Assembly (NCBI GenBank): GCA_015058405.1
Contig: SVCL01000010.1
Location: forward strand, 18,793-82,792
Origin: Clostridium sp.
Lineage (GTDB): Bacteria > Bacillota > Clostridia > Clostridiales > Clostridiaceae
Length of the DNA: 64,000 nucleotides
Direction of reading: 5' to 3'
A program made the position numbers and the translations under genes. Below the pieces are notes generated by a model. The model was not told the origin of the DNA and searched no databases. It saw only the letters and a list, made by a program, of their open reading frames with translations. This document shows, piece after piece, positions 9,657 to 18,959 of this stretch. Position 1 is the stretch's first letter. Every line of letters starts with the position of its first letter.

Positions 9657-10874
9657 ATGAAAGGACGAAGAGACGAAAACAAGCTATTAGTAATTACTTA
9701 TATTTTATGTATAGCTCTTTTCGGAAAGTTAGCCATTTTAACTAATCCAATTGATAAGAATGCGGCAATTATGGGAGCTTCAGTATGTGTAGTTATTGGG
9801 ATATCCCATTTCGTAATAAGAAAATTTTATCCGGATGGAGATAAATTTTTACTTATATTTGCATGTATATTATCCATAATTGGAATAGCTATGATATATA
9901 GAATTAAACAAGATGAGGGGATAAAACAATTAATTTGGTTTGGTGTGGGTATTGCAGTATATTTATTAACTGTTATAATATTGCCAGATATGAATAAGCT
10001 ATCAAAATACAAGTACGTTTATTTAGGAATTACAATAGTACTTATGCCATTAGCTTATTTATTTGGAACAGAAAAGTATGGAGCTAGTAACTGGGTTTAT
10101 ATAGGAAGCTTTGGTTTTCAGCCATCTGAATTTGCTAAAATAGCATTGGTATTATATTTAGCATCAGTGTTAAAGGATTTTAAGAATGAAAGCGGACTAA
10201 ATAATATTAAGAAGTTAGTAGAACCAGCTTTAGTTGTTATGTTTTCTTTAGGGTGTTTAGTGTTACAAAAGGACTTAGGATCTGCATTAATATTCTTTGG
10301 TGTATCTATATCGATATTATATACAGCTACATCAAAGAAGAAATATGTTTTTACATGCTTAGCTTTATTTGCAGTAGGGTCTTCGATTGCATATAAATTA
10401 TTTGCTCATGTAAGAAATAGAGTTATGATTTGGTTAGATCCATGGGCATATGCATCTGATCAAGGTTATCAAATAGTAGAAGGATTATATTCTATATCTT
10501 CTGGTGGAATGTTAGGTTCAGGATTAGGTGAAGGATATCCTGGTTTTGTACCAGTACCTACATCAGACTATGTTTTTGCAGCTATATGTGAAGAATTTGG
10601 TATGGTGTTTGGAATAGGAATTATGATTCTGATGTTTTTAATGTTTTATAGAGGTATAAGAGCAGCCTTTGTAACAGAAAATAAATTTTCGCAAATAACT
10701 GCTGTAGGTTTAAGTACTATGATTGCATGTCAAACACTAGTTATAATAGCAGGTATTTTTGCGATTATACCATTAACAGGTATAACTCTTCCTTTTGTTA
10801 GTTATGGTGGTAGTTCAATATTAACTACTTATTTTGCCTTAGGATTATTACAAAAGGTATCTGAGGAGGGGTAG
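9657..10874 (+). CDS. FtsW/RodA/SpoVE (SEDS) peptidoglycan glycosyltransferase
   Basis: 405 residues with about ten membrane segments. SEDS proteins polymerise lipid II outside the membrane together with a class B PBP. Family signatures are FQPSEFAKIALVLYLA (about 150-165), LQKDLGSALIF, the extracellular WLDPWAY...GYQIVEGLYSISSGG and the C-terminal PLTGITLPFVSYGGSS. The PBP gene starts 4 bp downstream, so this is a cognate pair. Whether it acts in division, elongation or sporulation cannot be told from sequence alone. ATG follows AGAGGTGA. Confidence 0.92.
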   Translation: MKGRRDENKLLVITYILCIALFGKLAILTNPIDKNAAIMGASVCVVIGISHFVIRKFYPDGDKFLLIFACILSIIGIAMIYRIKQDEGIKQLIWFGVGIAVYLLTVIILPDMNKLSKYKYVYLGITIVLMPLAYLFGTEKYGASNWVYIGSFGFQPSEFAKIALVLYLASVLKDFKNESGLNNIKKLVEPALVVMFSLGCLVLQKDLGSALIFFGVSISILYTATSKKKYVFTCLALFAVGSSIAYKLFAHVRNRVMIWLDPWAYASDQGYQIVEGLYSISSGGMLGSGLGEGYPGFVPVPTSDYVFAAICEEFGMVFGIGIMILMFLMFYRGIRAAFVTENKFSQITAVGLSTMIACQTLVIIAGIFAIIPLTGITLPFVSYGGSSILTTYFALGLLQKVSEEG

Positions 10875-10877
10875 AAG

Positions 10878-12347
10878 ATGAATGATTTTAGAAATAGTGT
10901 AAAACATGTAATGACTGTATTTTTAATTTTTTTCGTAGTACTTATTTCTTATATAGCATATTTTCAAGCTTTTAAAGCTCATGATATTGCTACAAATACA
11001 TCAAATAAAAGGTTATGGGCAAAAAGAAATGAAGTTTTAAGAGGAACTATATATGATAGAAATGGAAATCCGTTAACAAGTGGTGAAAAAACAGGAGATT
11101 TAACTCAATCTAGAAGTTATCTTGGTGGAGAGGTTTATACTCATGCTTTAGGATATATGAATCAAAAATATGGTCTTACAGGTTTAGAAAAGGCTTATGA
11201 TGAAGAGTTATCAACCTATACTAGCAGTGAAAAATCGGGAGTAGTAAATCTTTTAAAAGATTTTAGTATGGAAAAGTTAAAAGAAGCATTTAATACTAGA
11301 GATAAAAAAGAAGTTAAGGTTGGTAATGGAGTAAAAACTACGCTAGACCCAACAATACAGCAAGCTGCTTATAACGCCATAGGAAGTGATAAAGGTGCAG
11401 CTGTTGTGTTGAATCCAAAAACAGGGGAAGTTTTAGCAATGGTATCTAAGCCAAGTTATAATCCGAATGACTTAGATGCAGCTATGGCAGCAGCAAACTC
11501 AGGTTCAGCTGAAAATTCACCATTAATAAATAGAGCAGTATCAGGATTATATCCACCTGGTTCTACATTTAAGACTATAACTACAGCAAGTGCATTAGAA
11601 AACATTTCTGGTGTAAAAAGTGAAAGTTTTGAGGATGATGGAAGAATAGTATTTAATTCTAATCAATCACTACAAAATGCTGGAGGGCAAGCTTATGGAT
11701 TTCAAACTTTAGAACAAGCATTTATTAATTCAAGTAATGTTGTATTTGGTACATTAGCTATGGAACTTGGAAATAGTAAGTTGAAAGCTACAGCTGAAAA
11801 GTTTGGATTTAATAATTCAATTCCTGCTACTGGATTTACTCTTACAAAGAGTTCATTTCCTACATTAGAAAGTTATGAAAAAGGAATGATAGCTCAATCT
11901 GGTATAGGTCAAAGTAGTATAGTAGCAACACCAATGCAAATGGCATTAGTTGCAAGTGCAATAGCAAATGATGGAGTTATGATGCAGCCGACTCTTGTTA
12001 ATGAAGTTGTTGATATGAATAAAACAACACTAAGTAAGACATCATATAAAAAGTATGGTCAAGTTCTTTCAAGTGAAGATGCTCAAACTATAGCAGGATA
12101 TATGAAAAATTTAGTCGATGATCATAACTGGTCTTCATTTAGTGGAATAGATGCAGCAGGAAAAACTGGTACAGCAGATCATACTGATTCAAACGGTAAG
12201 TTGGCTACTCCACATTCATGGTTTATAGGGTTTGCTCCAGCAGATAATCCAAAAGTAGCAGTAGCAGTTATTATTGAAAATGGTAATTGGGGTGCATCAA
12301 AAGCAGCACCAGCAGCTGCTCAAATTTTAAAATCAGCAATAAAATAA
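10878..12347 (+). CDS. Class B penicillin-binding protein (transpeptidase)
   Basis: 489 residues: N-terminal membrane anchor (about 12-32), a short pedestal region and the transpeptidase domain. Active-site motifs are intact: SxxK in PPGSTFKT, SxN as SSN (NSSNVVFG) and KTG in AGKTGTAD. It is short for a class B PBP and resembles the PbpA type found beside FtsW/RodA-like genes. It cross-links peptide stems made by the SEDS partner encoded just upstream. A GU-rich hairpin terminator follows. Confidence 0.92.
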   Translation: MNDFRNSVKHVMTVFLIFFVVLISYIAYFQAFKAHDIATNTSNKRLWAKRNEVLRGTIYDRNGNPLTSGEKTGDLTQSRSYLGGEVYTHALGYMNQKYGLTGLEKAYDEELSTYTSSEKSGVVNLLKDFSMEKLKEAFNTRDKKEVKVGNGVKTTLDPTIQQAAYNAIGSDKGAAVVLNPKTGEVLAMVSKPSYNPNDLDAAMAAANSGSAENSPLINRAVSGLYPPGSTFKTITTASALENISGVKSESFEDDGRIVFNSNQSLQNAGGQAYGFQTLEQAFINSSNVVFGTLAMELGNSKLKATAEKFGFNNSIPATGFTLTKSSFPTLESYEKGMIAQSGIGQSSIVATPMQMALVASAIANDGVMMQPTLVNEVVDMNKTTLSKTSYKKYGQVLSSEDAQTIAGYMKNLVDDHNWSSFSGIDAAGKTGTADHTDSNGKLATPHSWFIGFAPADNPKVAVAVIIENGNWGASKAAPAAAQILKSAIK

Positions 12348-12361
12348 TATATTTTAATTAT

Positions 12362-12397
12362 AAAAAAGGTGGAGCAGTGATTGTTTCATCTTTTTTT
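12362..12397 (+). terminator. Terminator after the PBP gene
   Basis: AAAAAAGGTGGAGCA pairs with TTGTTTCATCTTTTTT using several G-U pairs and a 4-5 base loop, ending in seven T. Confidence 0.7.
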
Positions 12398-12421
12398 ACA
12401 TAATTTATTTTGGAGGAAGAT

Positions 12422-14284
12422 ATGTTTGATTTTGAATACCAATTAAAAATACTCCCAGATAAACCAGGCGTATATCTTATGAAAAATTATCTGGGCGAAG
12501 TTATATATGTTGGAAAAGCTAAAATATTAAAAAATCGAGTAAGGCAGTATTTTCAAAATTCTAAAAATCATACTCAAAAGGTAAAAAGTATGGTTAAGAA
12601 TATTTCAGAATTTGAATATATAGTAACTGATTCTGAAATGGAAGCTTTAATATTAGAAGGAAATTTAATAAAGAAGTATAGACCTAAATATAATATTGCA
12701 TTAAAGGATGATAAGTTTTATCCATTTATAAAAGTAACTACTAATGAAGACTTTCCTAGAGTATTTATAACTAGAAATTTTGTTAAGGATGGAAATAAAT
12801 ATTTTGGTCCATATACTAATGTAACTGCAGTTCATGAAACTATGAATCTTATCAGAAAAGTATTTCCTATAAGAACATGTAAAATGAATATTGTAGATGG
12901 TATGGAACCAGTTAGGCCTTGTTTAAATTATCATATAAAGAAGTGCAATGCACCTTGTGCTGGACATTTAAGTAAAGAGGAATATGAAAAGATAATTAAT
13001 GAAATTTTGGAAATATTAAGTGGAAAAGATAAAAGTATAATTAATAGATTAAAAAAAGAAATGCAAGAAGCATCCTCAAAATTAGAATTTGAAAAAGCAG
13101 CATCTCTTAGAGATAAAATGTTAGCAATTGAAAATTTAATAGAAAGACAGAAGGTATTTAGAGTAGTAGAAGGTGATGAGGATTTTATAAATTTATATAA
13201 GGATGAAAAAGATACTTGCATACAAGTATTCTTTTTAAGAGATGGTAAAGTTACAGGTAGAGAACACTTTATTATAGAAAACAGTATAGATGAAGAGGAT
13301 GGAGAAATTATAGCTGAATTTGTAACAAGTTTTTATTCTGGGGCAGCAAAAGTATCAAAAAATATATATGTGCCAACTATTGTAGATGAAGAATTATTAG
13401 AAGAATTTTTGACAATAAAGAGAGGATCAAAAGTTTGGCTTAGGGTTCCTAAAAGGGGAGAAAAGAAAGAATTGTTGGAACTTGTAAAAAATAATGCGAA
13501 ATTAACTCTAGAACAGTTTAAAGAAAAAATACTTAAAGATAAAGAAATAAATAAGGTGGCATTAATGGAACTTATGGAAATACTAGATTTAGATGAAATA
13601 CCTCATAGAATAGAAGCTTATGACATTTCAAATATACAAGGTGTTGATTCTGTTGGTAGTATGATAGTTTTTGAAGAAGGAAAGGCCAAAAATAGCGATT
13701 ATAGAAAATTTAAAATAAAAACTGTTCAAGGTGCAGATGATTATAGTAGTATGAGAGAGGTACTTACAAGAAGATTTGAGCATGGACTGAGGGAAATTCA
13801 AGAAATACAATTAAGAAATTTAGAATTTTCTAAAGGGAAATTTTCAAGTTTTCCAGATCTTATAATGATGGATGGAGGAAAAGGTCAGATAAATATAGCT
13901 TTAGAAGTTTTGAAGTCGTTAGGAATACAAATTGATGTATGTGGTTTAGTAAAAGATGATAAACATCAAACTAGAGGAATAATATACAATAATGAGGAAA
14001 TAATGATAGACAGAACTTCGAATTTAATGCAACTTATAAGAAAAATTCAAGATGAAGTACATCGTTTTGCTATAACCTATCATAGAATAGTTAGAGATAA
14101 GAGAACCCTTCATTCTGTATTAGACGATGTACCAAACATTGGTCAAAAAAGAAAAATTGAGCTCTTGAAAAAATTTGGAGGAGTTGAAAATATTAAAAAA
14201 GCAACATTAGCTGAACTTATGGATACACCTAGCATAGATAAAAAAAGCGCGGAGAGCATAATAAACTATTTTAAGGTAAAATAG
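12422..14284 (+). CDS. uvrC: Excinuclease ABC subunit UvrC
   Basis: 620 residues, full length. Dual-incision nuclease of excision repair. GIY-YIG domain at the N-terminus (PGVYLMKN...EVIYVGKAK), a cysteine-containing region (CLNYHIKKCNAPC), UVR motif (about 200-235), RNase H-like endonuclease domain (about 390-540, with AYDISNIQGVDSVGSMIVFE and MMDGGKGQ) and C-terminal HhH2 (about 565-620). ATG 12422 is placed by GGAGG five bases upstream; a TTG at 12410 is in frame but precedes that site. No SOS box seen, unlike uvrA and uvrB here. Confidence 0.97.
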   Translation: MFDFEYQLKILPDKPGVYLMKNYLGEVIYVGKAKILKNRVRQYFQNSKNHTQKVKSMVKNISEFEYIVTDSEMEALILEGNLIKKYRPKYNIALKDDKFYPFIKVTTNEDFPRVFITRNFVKDGNKYFGPYTNVTAVHETMNLIRKVFPIRTCKMNIVDGMEPVRPCLNYHIKKCNAPCAGHLSKEEYEKIINEILEILSGKDKSIINRLKKEMQEASSKLEFEKAASLRDKMLAIENLIERQKVFRVVEGDEDFINLYKDEKDTCIQVFFLRDGKVTGREHFIIENSIDEEDGEIIAEFVTSFYSGAAKVSKNIYVPTIVDEELLEEFLTIKRGSKVWLRVPKRGEKKELLELVKNNAKLTLEQFKEKILKDKEINKVALMELMEILDLDEIPHRIEAYDISNIQGVDSVGSMIVFEEGKAKNSDYRKFKIKTVQGADDYSSMREVLTRRFEHGLREIQEIQLRNLEFSKGKFSSFPDLIMMDGGKGQINIALEVLKSLGIQIDVCGLVKDDKHQTRGIIYNNEEIMIDRTSNLMQLIRKIQDEVHRFAITYHRIVRDKRTLHSVLDDVPNIGQKRKIELLKKFGGVENIKKATLAELMDTPSIDKKSAESIINYFKVK

Positions 14285-14409
14285 AAAAAAATTAATATAA
14301 ATAATATAAACTTGAGTTTGTACCTTGTTTATTACAATGTTATACTTTATACTTAGTAAATGAGACTTTTTGAGTGAGAAAATTTATTAGGAAATTTGAG
14401 GAGCTAAAT

Positions 14410-15324
14410 ATGAATCAGTATTTAAAATATAGAGATTTATTTGAAAAAATTTATTCAGAAAATGAAATAATGATAGACGAAAATATGAGTAATCATATAT
14501 ATTTTAAGGTTGGAGGACCAGCAGATATATTAGTAAGTCCATCTAGCATTGATCAATTAAGGGAAACTTTAACTATATGTAAGGAAAACAATATTCCATA
14601 CTATATAATTGGAAATGGTTCTAACCTTTTAGTTAAGGATGGAGGAATTAGAGGAGTAGTTATAAAACTTGTAAATCTAAATAAACTTCAATCTAGAGGG
14701 AACTTTATAAAGGCAGAAGCTGGGGTATTACTTAAAGATGTATCAAAGAGAGCTGTTGAAGAGTCATTAACAGGTTTCGAATTTGCTTGCGGAATTCCAG
14801 GATCTGTAGGTGGAGCTGTGTTTATGAATGCAGGTGCTTATGATGGAGAAATAAAAAATGTAATAAAAGAAGCGGAAGTTATAGACAATGAGGGAAATAT
14901 AATTTATTTAGATAATGAACAATTAGAATTAGGGTATAGAACCTCAAAAGTTATGAAAGAAAACTTTGTTGTTGTAAGTGCTTTATTTCAGTTAAGTGAA
15001 GGCAATGAAGAAAGCATACAAGAAAGAGTCGATGAACTTACTGCTAAAAGAGAAGAAAAACAACCATTAGAATACCCATCTGCAGGTAGTACATTTAAGA
15101 GACCTGAAGGATATTTTGCAGGTAAGTTAATACAAGATGCAGGATTAAAGGGATATTCTATAGGTGGAGCAGCTGTTTCTAGTAAACATTCTGGATTTGT
15201 AATTAATAAGGGTGGAGCTACAGCAAAGGATATATTAGATTTGATTGCTCACATTCAAAATGAAGTTAAAAAACAATTTGGTGTTGATTTATATCCAGAA
15301 GTTAGAATATTAGGTGAAGAATAA
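14410..15324 (+). CDS. murB: UDP-N-acetylenolpyruvoylglucosamine reductase MurB
   Basis: 304 residues, the usual type II MurB length. FAD/NADPH enzyme that reduces enolpyruvyl-UDP-GlcNAc to UDP-MurNAc. FAD-binding motifs IIGNGSNLLVKDGGIRGVVI and GIPGSVGGAVFMNAGAYDGE are present; the catalytic proton donor lies in YPSAGSTFKRPEGYFAGKLI. ATG 14410 has GAGGAG upstream; a GTG at 14374 would give a longer, less supported start. Confidence 0.95.
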   Translation: MNQYLKYRDLFEKIYSENEIMIDENMSNHIYFKVGGPADILVSPSSIDQLRETLTICKENNIPYYIIGNGSNLLVKDGGIRGVVIKLVNLNKLQSRGNFIKAEAGVLLKDVSKRAVEESLTGFEFACGIPGSVGGAVFMNAGAYDGEIKNVIKEAEVIDNEGNIIYLDNEQLELGYRTSKVMKENFVVVSALFQLSEGNEESIQERVDELTAKREEKQPLEYPSAGSTFKRPEGYFAGKLIQDAGLKGYSIGGAAVSSKHSGFVINKGGATAKDILDLIAHIQNEVKKQFGVDLYPEVRILGEE

Positions 15325-15344
15325 TTTAAGGAAATATATATAAC

Positions 15345-15401
15345 TAGAGAGATAAGCTCTAATAAAAATAAAGTATCTTTATTTTTATTAGGCTATCTCT
15401 T
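15345..15401 (+). terminator. Long hairpin terminator after murB
   Basis: About 25-bp near-perfect stem (AGAGATAAGCTCTAATAAAA... with its complement) and a 3-base loop. The following T tract is modest. Confidence 0.75.
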
Positions 15402-15458
15402 AACTTTTATAAAAAATTATTTCCTTGTAAAAGCAAATGAATTCTTAGTAAAAACTTA

Positions 15459-15467
15459 TGGTATAAT
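15459..15467 (+). promoter_or_regulatory. rapZ-yvcK promoter (extended -10)
   Basis: TGGTATAAT is an extended -10 (TGnTATAAT). No good -35, as is normal for this class. Transcription start predicted near 15474, about 25 bp before the rapZ ATG. Confidence 0.6.
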
Positions 15468-15499
15468 ATATTTATAAAAAGTAGGATAGGAGGAAGAAT

Positions 15500-16378
15500 A
15501 TGAGATTTGTGATAGTTACAGGCCTTTCAGGTGCTGGAAAAACAGAAGCTACTAAAAGTTTGGAAGACATAGGTTATTTTTGTGTAGACAATTTACCACC
15601 AAAACTTATTCCAAAGCTTGCGGAAGCTTGTAATGGTGGAAATGTAGATAAGATGGCGTTAGTTATTGACATTAGAGGAGGAGTATTTTTTGATGATTTA
15701 TTCGAATCTCTTATGTTCTTAAAGAAAAATAATTTTGAATACGAAATTTTATTCTTAGATTCTTCAGATGAAGTCCTAGTAAAAAGATTTAAAGAGGCTA
15801 GAAGATCACATCCATTATCACCAGAAGGTAGAGTTTTAAATGGTATAAATGAGGAAAGAAAAAAATTAAGAGAAGTTAAGGATAGAGCGGATATAATAAT
15901 AGATACTTCTAAATATGCAATAAGAGATTTAAGAAGTAAAATAAATTCATATTTTGGAGAAGCTGTTGTACCTGAAAAACAATTATCAGTTACTATTTTA
16001 AGTTTTGGATTTAAATATGGAATACCGGTTGATTCAGATTTAGTATTTGATGTTAGATTTATTCCAAATCCATTCTATATACCAGAATTAAAAAAGTATT
16101 CAGGTAATGATGAACCAGTAAAAAAATATGTTTTAGAACAAAAAGAAACTATTGATTTTGTTAACAAGTTAGAAGAAATGTTAAGTTTCTTAATTCCAAA
16201 CTATGTTAATGAAGGAAAGCGACAATTGATAATTTCTATAGGTTGTACAGGAGGAAGACATCGTTCTGTAGCCATTGCTAATGCAATATATGAGAAATTA
16301 AATGAAGATGGATTTGATGCTAAGATAGAACATAGAGATATATCTGAGGATGTCCATAGAGGAGCAAAGAAACTATGA
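15500..16378 (+). CDS. rapZ: RNase adapter RapZ / YvcJ nucleotide-binding protein
   Basis: 292 residues. P-loop protein with Walker [10 protein letters not shown] at residue 8 and the C-terminal cysteine/histidine region ([16 protein letters not shown]). In E. coli RapZ delivers GlmZ/GlmY small RNAs and controls GlcN6P synthase; B. subtilis YvcJ is a GTPase linked to competence. The gene shares four bases with yvcK (ATGA). The order rapZ-yvcK-whiA is conserved across Bacillota. Confidence 0.95.
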   Translation: MRFVIVTGLSGAGKTEATKSLEDIGYFCVDNLPPKLIPKLAEACNGGNVDKMALVIDIRGGVFFDDLFESLMFLKKNNFEYEILFLDSSDEVLVKRFKEARRSHPLSPEGRVLNGINEERKKLREVKDRADIIIDTSKYAIRDLRSKINSYFGEAVVPEKQLSVTILSFGFKYGIPVDSDLVFDVRFIPNPFYIPELKKYSGNDEPVKKYVLEQKETIDFVNKLEEMLSFLIPNYVNEGKRQLIISIGCTGGRHRSVAIANAIYEKLNEDGFDAKIEHRDISEDVHRGAKKL

Positions 16379-17715
16379 AATTTTCAGATTGGTTTAAACC
16401 AGGTATTAAGGTAAAACGATGGGTAACATTTGGTGTTTTAGGTATATTACTTATTGCTTTTGGTTTTACAGAATTAGTTACTAGGAGAATGTATGATACA
16501 TATTATAAAGTATTTTATGTGTTTCTTAATATAACAGGTATTTTTGTTATATATATTTCAGTAACAGAGGTTATGAAGTCTATAATAGTTATGATTAATA
16601 AAGGATATCTAAAGGTATCTTTAGATAGTCAAAAGATTGAAAGTCTTATCTATGAAAAAAGACTTTTGGTAAAGGGACCTAAAATAGTGGTAATAGGGGG
16701 TGGAACTGGTTTATCCACAATGCTTAGAGGACTTAAGTATTATACTTCCAATATTACGGCTATAGTAACAGTTGGCGATGATGGAGGAGGTTCGGGAGAT
16801 TTAAGAGAAGATTTAGGTATGCTGCCTCCGGGGGATATACGTAACTGTATATTAGCTTTAGCTGATACTGAACCGTTAATGCAAGATTTACTACAATATA
16901 GGTTTCAAGATGGTAGATTAAAGAACCAAAGTTTTGGTAATCTATTTTTAGCTGCTATGGCAGGAATATCAGACAATTTTGAGGATGCAGTCCAAAAGAT
17001 GAGTTCTGTACTAGCTGTAACTGGAAAGGTATTACCTGTTACATTAGATGATATGCAACTTGTTGCTCAGCTAGAAAATGGGGAGAAGGTTTATGGAGAA
17101 TCTCAAATTCCAAAGGAAGCTATAAAACAAGGATCAAAAATTAAAAAGTTAATGATACAGCCGGAGGAATCAGAACCTTTAGCAGAAGCTTTGAAAGCTA
17201 TAAAAGAAGCAGATGCAGTTGTTATGGGACCTGGTAGTTTATATACAAGTGTAATTTCAAATTTACTTGTAAAGAAAATAAGTTCAGCTGTTAGAAGAAG
17301 TAGTGCATTAAAGATTTATATTTCAAATGTAATGACTCAACCTGGAGAAACAGATAATTTTACTGTATCTGATCACATAAAAACTCTAAGAAAATATGGG
17401 GGAAGAGATATAGTTGAATGTGTAATTGCCAATTCTGGAAAGATTCCAGAAGAAGTTCAAAAACAATATTCAAAGGATAACTCTATTGCTGTAAAGGTTG
17501 ATGAAAAAGAAATTAAAAATTTAGGTGTAGATTTAGTTTTAGAGAATATTGCAAAAATCAATAATGGTACAGTAAAACATGATTCAGATAAACTAGCAGA
17601 AGTTTTGATAGATACAATAATGCAAAAGAAGTTATTATATGATAAGAAGAAAATATTTGAATATATGTATTTATATCAACGTATTAAAGAAAGAGAAAAA
17701 GAAGAGAAAAAATAG
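16375..17715 (+). CDS. yvcK: YvcK/GlmR family protein (UDP-sugar-binding morphogenesis factor)
   Basis: 446 residues: two N-terminal membrane segments (about 15-35 and 43-65), then the CofD-like Rossmann domain starting [17 protein letters not shown] with [26 protein letters not shown]. subtilis GlmR/YvcK binds UDP-GlcNAc and stimulates GlmS, steering carbon to peptidoglycan; it is needed on gluconeogenic substrates. The extra N-terminal membrane anchor is common in clostridial homologues and absent from the B. subtilis protein. Start overlaps the rapZ stop. Confidence 0.93.
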   Translation: MKFSDWFKPGIKVKRWVTFGVLGILLIAFGFTELVTRRMYDTYYKVFYVFLNITGIFVIYISVTEVMKSIIVMINKGYLKVSLDSQKIESLIYEKRLLVKGPKIVVIGGGTGLSTMLRGLKYYTSNITAIVTVGDDGGGSGDLREDLGMLPPGDIRNCILALADTEPLMQDLLQYRFQDGRLKNQSFGNLFLAAMAGISDNFEDAVQKMSSVLAVTGKVLPVTLDDMQLVAQLENGEKVYGESQIPKEAIKQGSKIKKLMIQPEESEPLAEALKAIKEADAVVMGPGSLYTSVISNLLVKKISSAVRRSSALKIYISNVMTQPGETDNFTVSDHIKTLRKYGGRDIVECVIANSGKIPEEVQKQYSKDNSIAVKVDEKEIKNLGVDLVLENIAKINNGTVKHDSDKLAEVLIDTIMQKKLLYDKKKIFEYMYLYQRIKEREKEEKK

Positions 17716-17779
17716 AAATTACTTAATAAAAAGTAGAAGGTTGATTTTGGTCAACCTTCTATTTTGTATTAAGTAATTT
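17716..17779 (+). terminator. Nested double-stem terminator after yvcK
   Basis: Inner perfect stem AGAAGGTTGA/TCAACCTTCT inside an outer stem AAATTACTTAATA/TATTAAGTAATTT. T-rich stretch after the inner stem. Confidence 0.85.
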
Positions 17780-17912
17780 GATATGAAAATAAAAGCAAAT
17801 AAGTTTTTGTGTGAATATTTAAATTATAATTTTTAAAATTACAATCTTAGAAAGAAATACATTAGGCAGATAAATTTACATTATATAACTTATCGAGAAT
17901 AGTAATTATTTA

Positions 17913-17921
17913 TGCTATAAT
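17913..17921 (+). promoter_or_regulatory. whiA promoter (extended -10)
   Basis: TGCTATAAT, an extended -10 motif, about 60 bp ahead of the whiA ATG. The terminator after yvcK makes a separate promoter necessary. Confidence 0.55.
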
Positions 17922-17980
17922 TAGTTGTTATAAAGATAGGTAAGGTAAAGATTAATTAATATAGATTAAAGGAGAATATT

Positions 17981-18934
17981 ATGTCATTTTCAGCTAAAGT
18001 AAAGGGAGAGGTAGCTAGATATAGTGAGTTAAGTAAGTCAGAAGCATTAGCACAAATTTCAGCTATTATGAAAGTAAGCGGAACTATAGGATTCAGTGGT
18101 AGCGGATTGTCATTTAAAATGACTACAGAAAATCCTAAAAGTGCTAGATTGATATTTACACTATTAAAAGCTCATTTTAATATACACTCTAGATTAATGG
18201 TTAAAAAGAGTAATTCATTAAAGAAAAACAATATATACATGGTTGTAATAGATGAAGAAATGGGAGTTAGAGATTTATTACGTGAAACAGGAATTTTAAC
18301 AGAAGTAGATGGAGTAATGAGTCTGGATTATACAATTCAAAAAGATATGATAAAAACTGAAGAAGAAAAGAGAGCTTATATAAGAGGTGCCTTTTTAGGG
18401 GGAGGAAGTATAAGTAATCCAGAAAAAACATATCATTTAGAAATTGTTACTCACAGTGAGGAATATGCTTTAGATTTAAGCAAATTAATAAATACATTTG
18501 GTCTTAATTCTAAGGTTATACAACGTAAAAATTCTTTTATTATTTATATAAAAGAAGGAGAACAAATTGTAGATTTACTTAATATAATAGGTGCTCATTC
18601 ATCATTATTAGAATTGGAAAACATAAGAATAATGAAAGAAATGAGAAACAATGTTAACAGACTAGTTAATTGTGAAACAGCTAATCTTTCAAAAACCGTA
18701 AATGCAGCAGTAAGACAGGTTGAGAGTATTAAGCTTATTCAAAGTGAGATAGGTTTAAAAAGGCTGCCAAAGAATCTGAGAGAAGTAGCAGAACTTAGAT
18801 TAAGTTATCCTGATGAATCTTTAAAGGATCTTGGAGAAATGCTTGATCCTCCAGTAGGAAAATCAGGAATTAATCATAGATTAAGAAAGATAGAAAAGAT
18901 TGCAGAAGAATTAAGAACTGGAGAATGGGAATAA
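17981..18934 (+). CDS. whiA: WhiA DNA-binding protein
   Basis: 317 residues. N-terminal homing-endonuclease-like LAGLIDADG fold, degenerate as usual (AYIRGAFLGGGSISNPEKTYHLEI, about 128-150), and C-terminal helix-turn-helix (about 255-310, LRLSYPDESLKDLGEMLDPPVGKSGINHRLRKI). Sporulation regulator in actinobacteria; in B. subtilis it affects division and chromosome segregation. Follows AAAGGAG. dnaE starts 25 bp downstream with no terminator between. Confidence 0.95.
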   Translation: MSFSAKVKGEVARYSELSKSEALAQISAIMKVSGTIGFSGSGLSFKMTTENPKSARLIFTLLKAHFNIHSRLMVKKSNSLKKNNIYMVVIDEEMGVRDLLRETGILTEVDGVMSLDYTIQKDMIKTEEEKRAYIRGAFLGGGSISNPEKTYHLEIVTHSEEYALDLSKLINTFGLNSKVIQRKNSFIIYIKEGEQIVDLLNIIGAHSSLLELENIRIMKEMRNNVNRLVNCETANLSKTVNAAVRQVESIKLIQSEIGLKRLPKNLREVAELRLSYPDESLKDLGEMLDPPVGKSGINHRLRKIEKIAEELRTGEWE

Positions 18935-18959
18935 TTAATGATTAAGGAGATGATAAGAC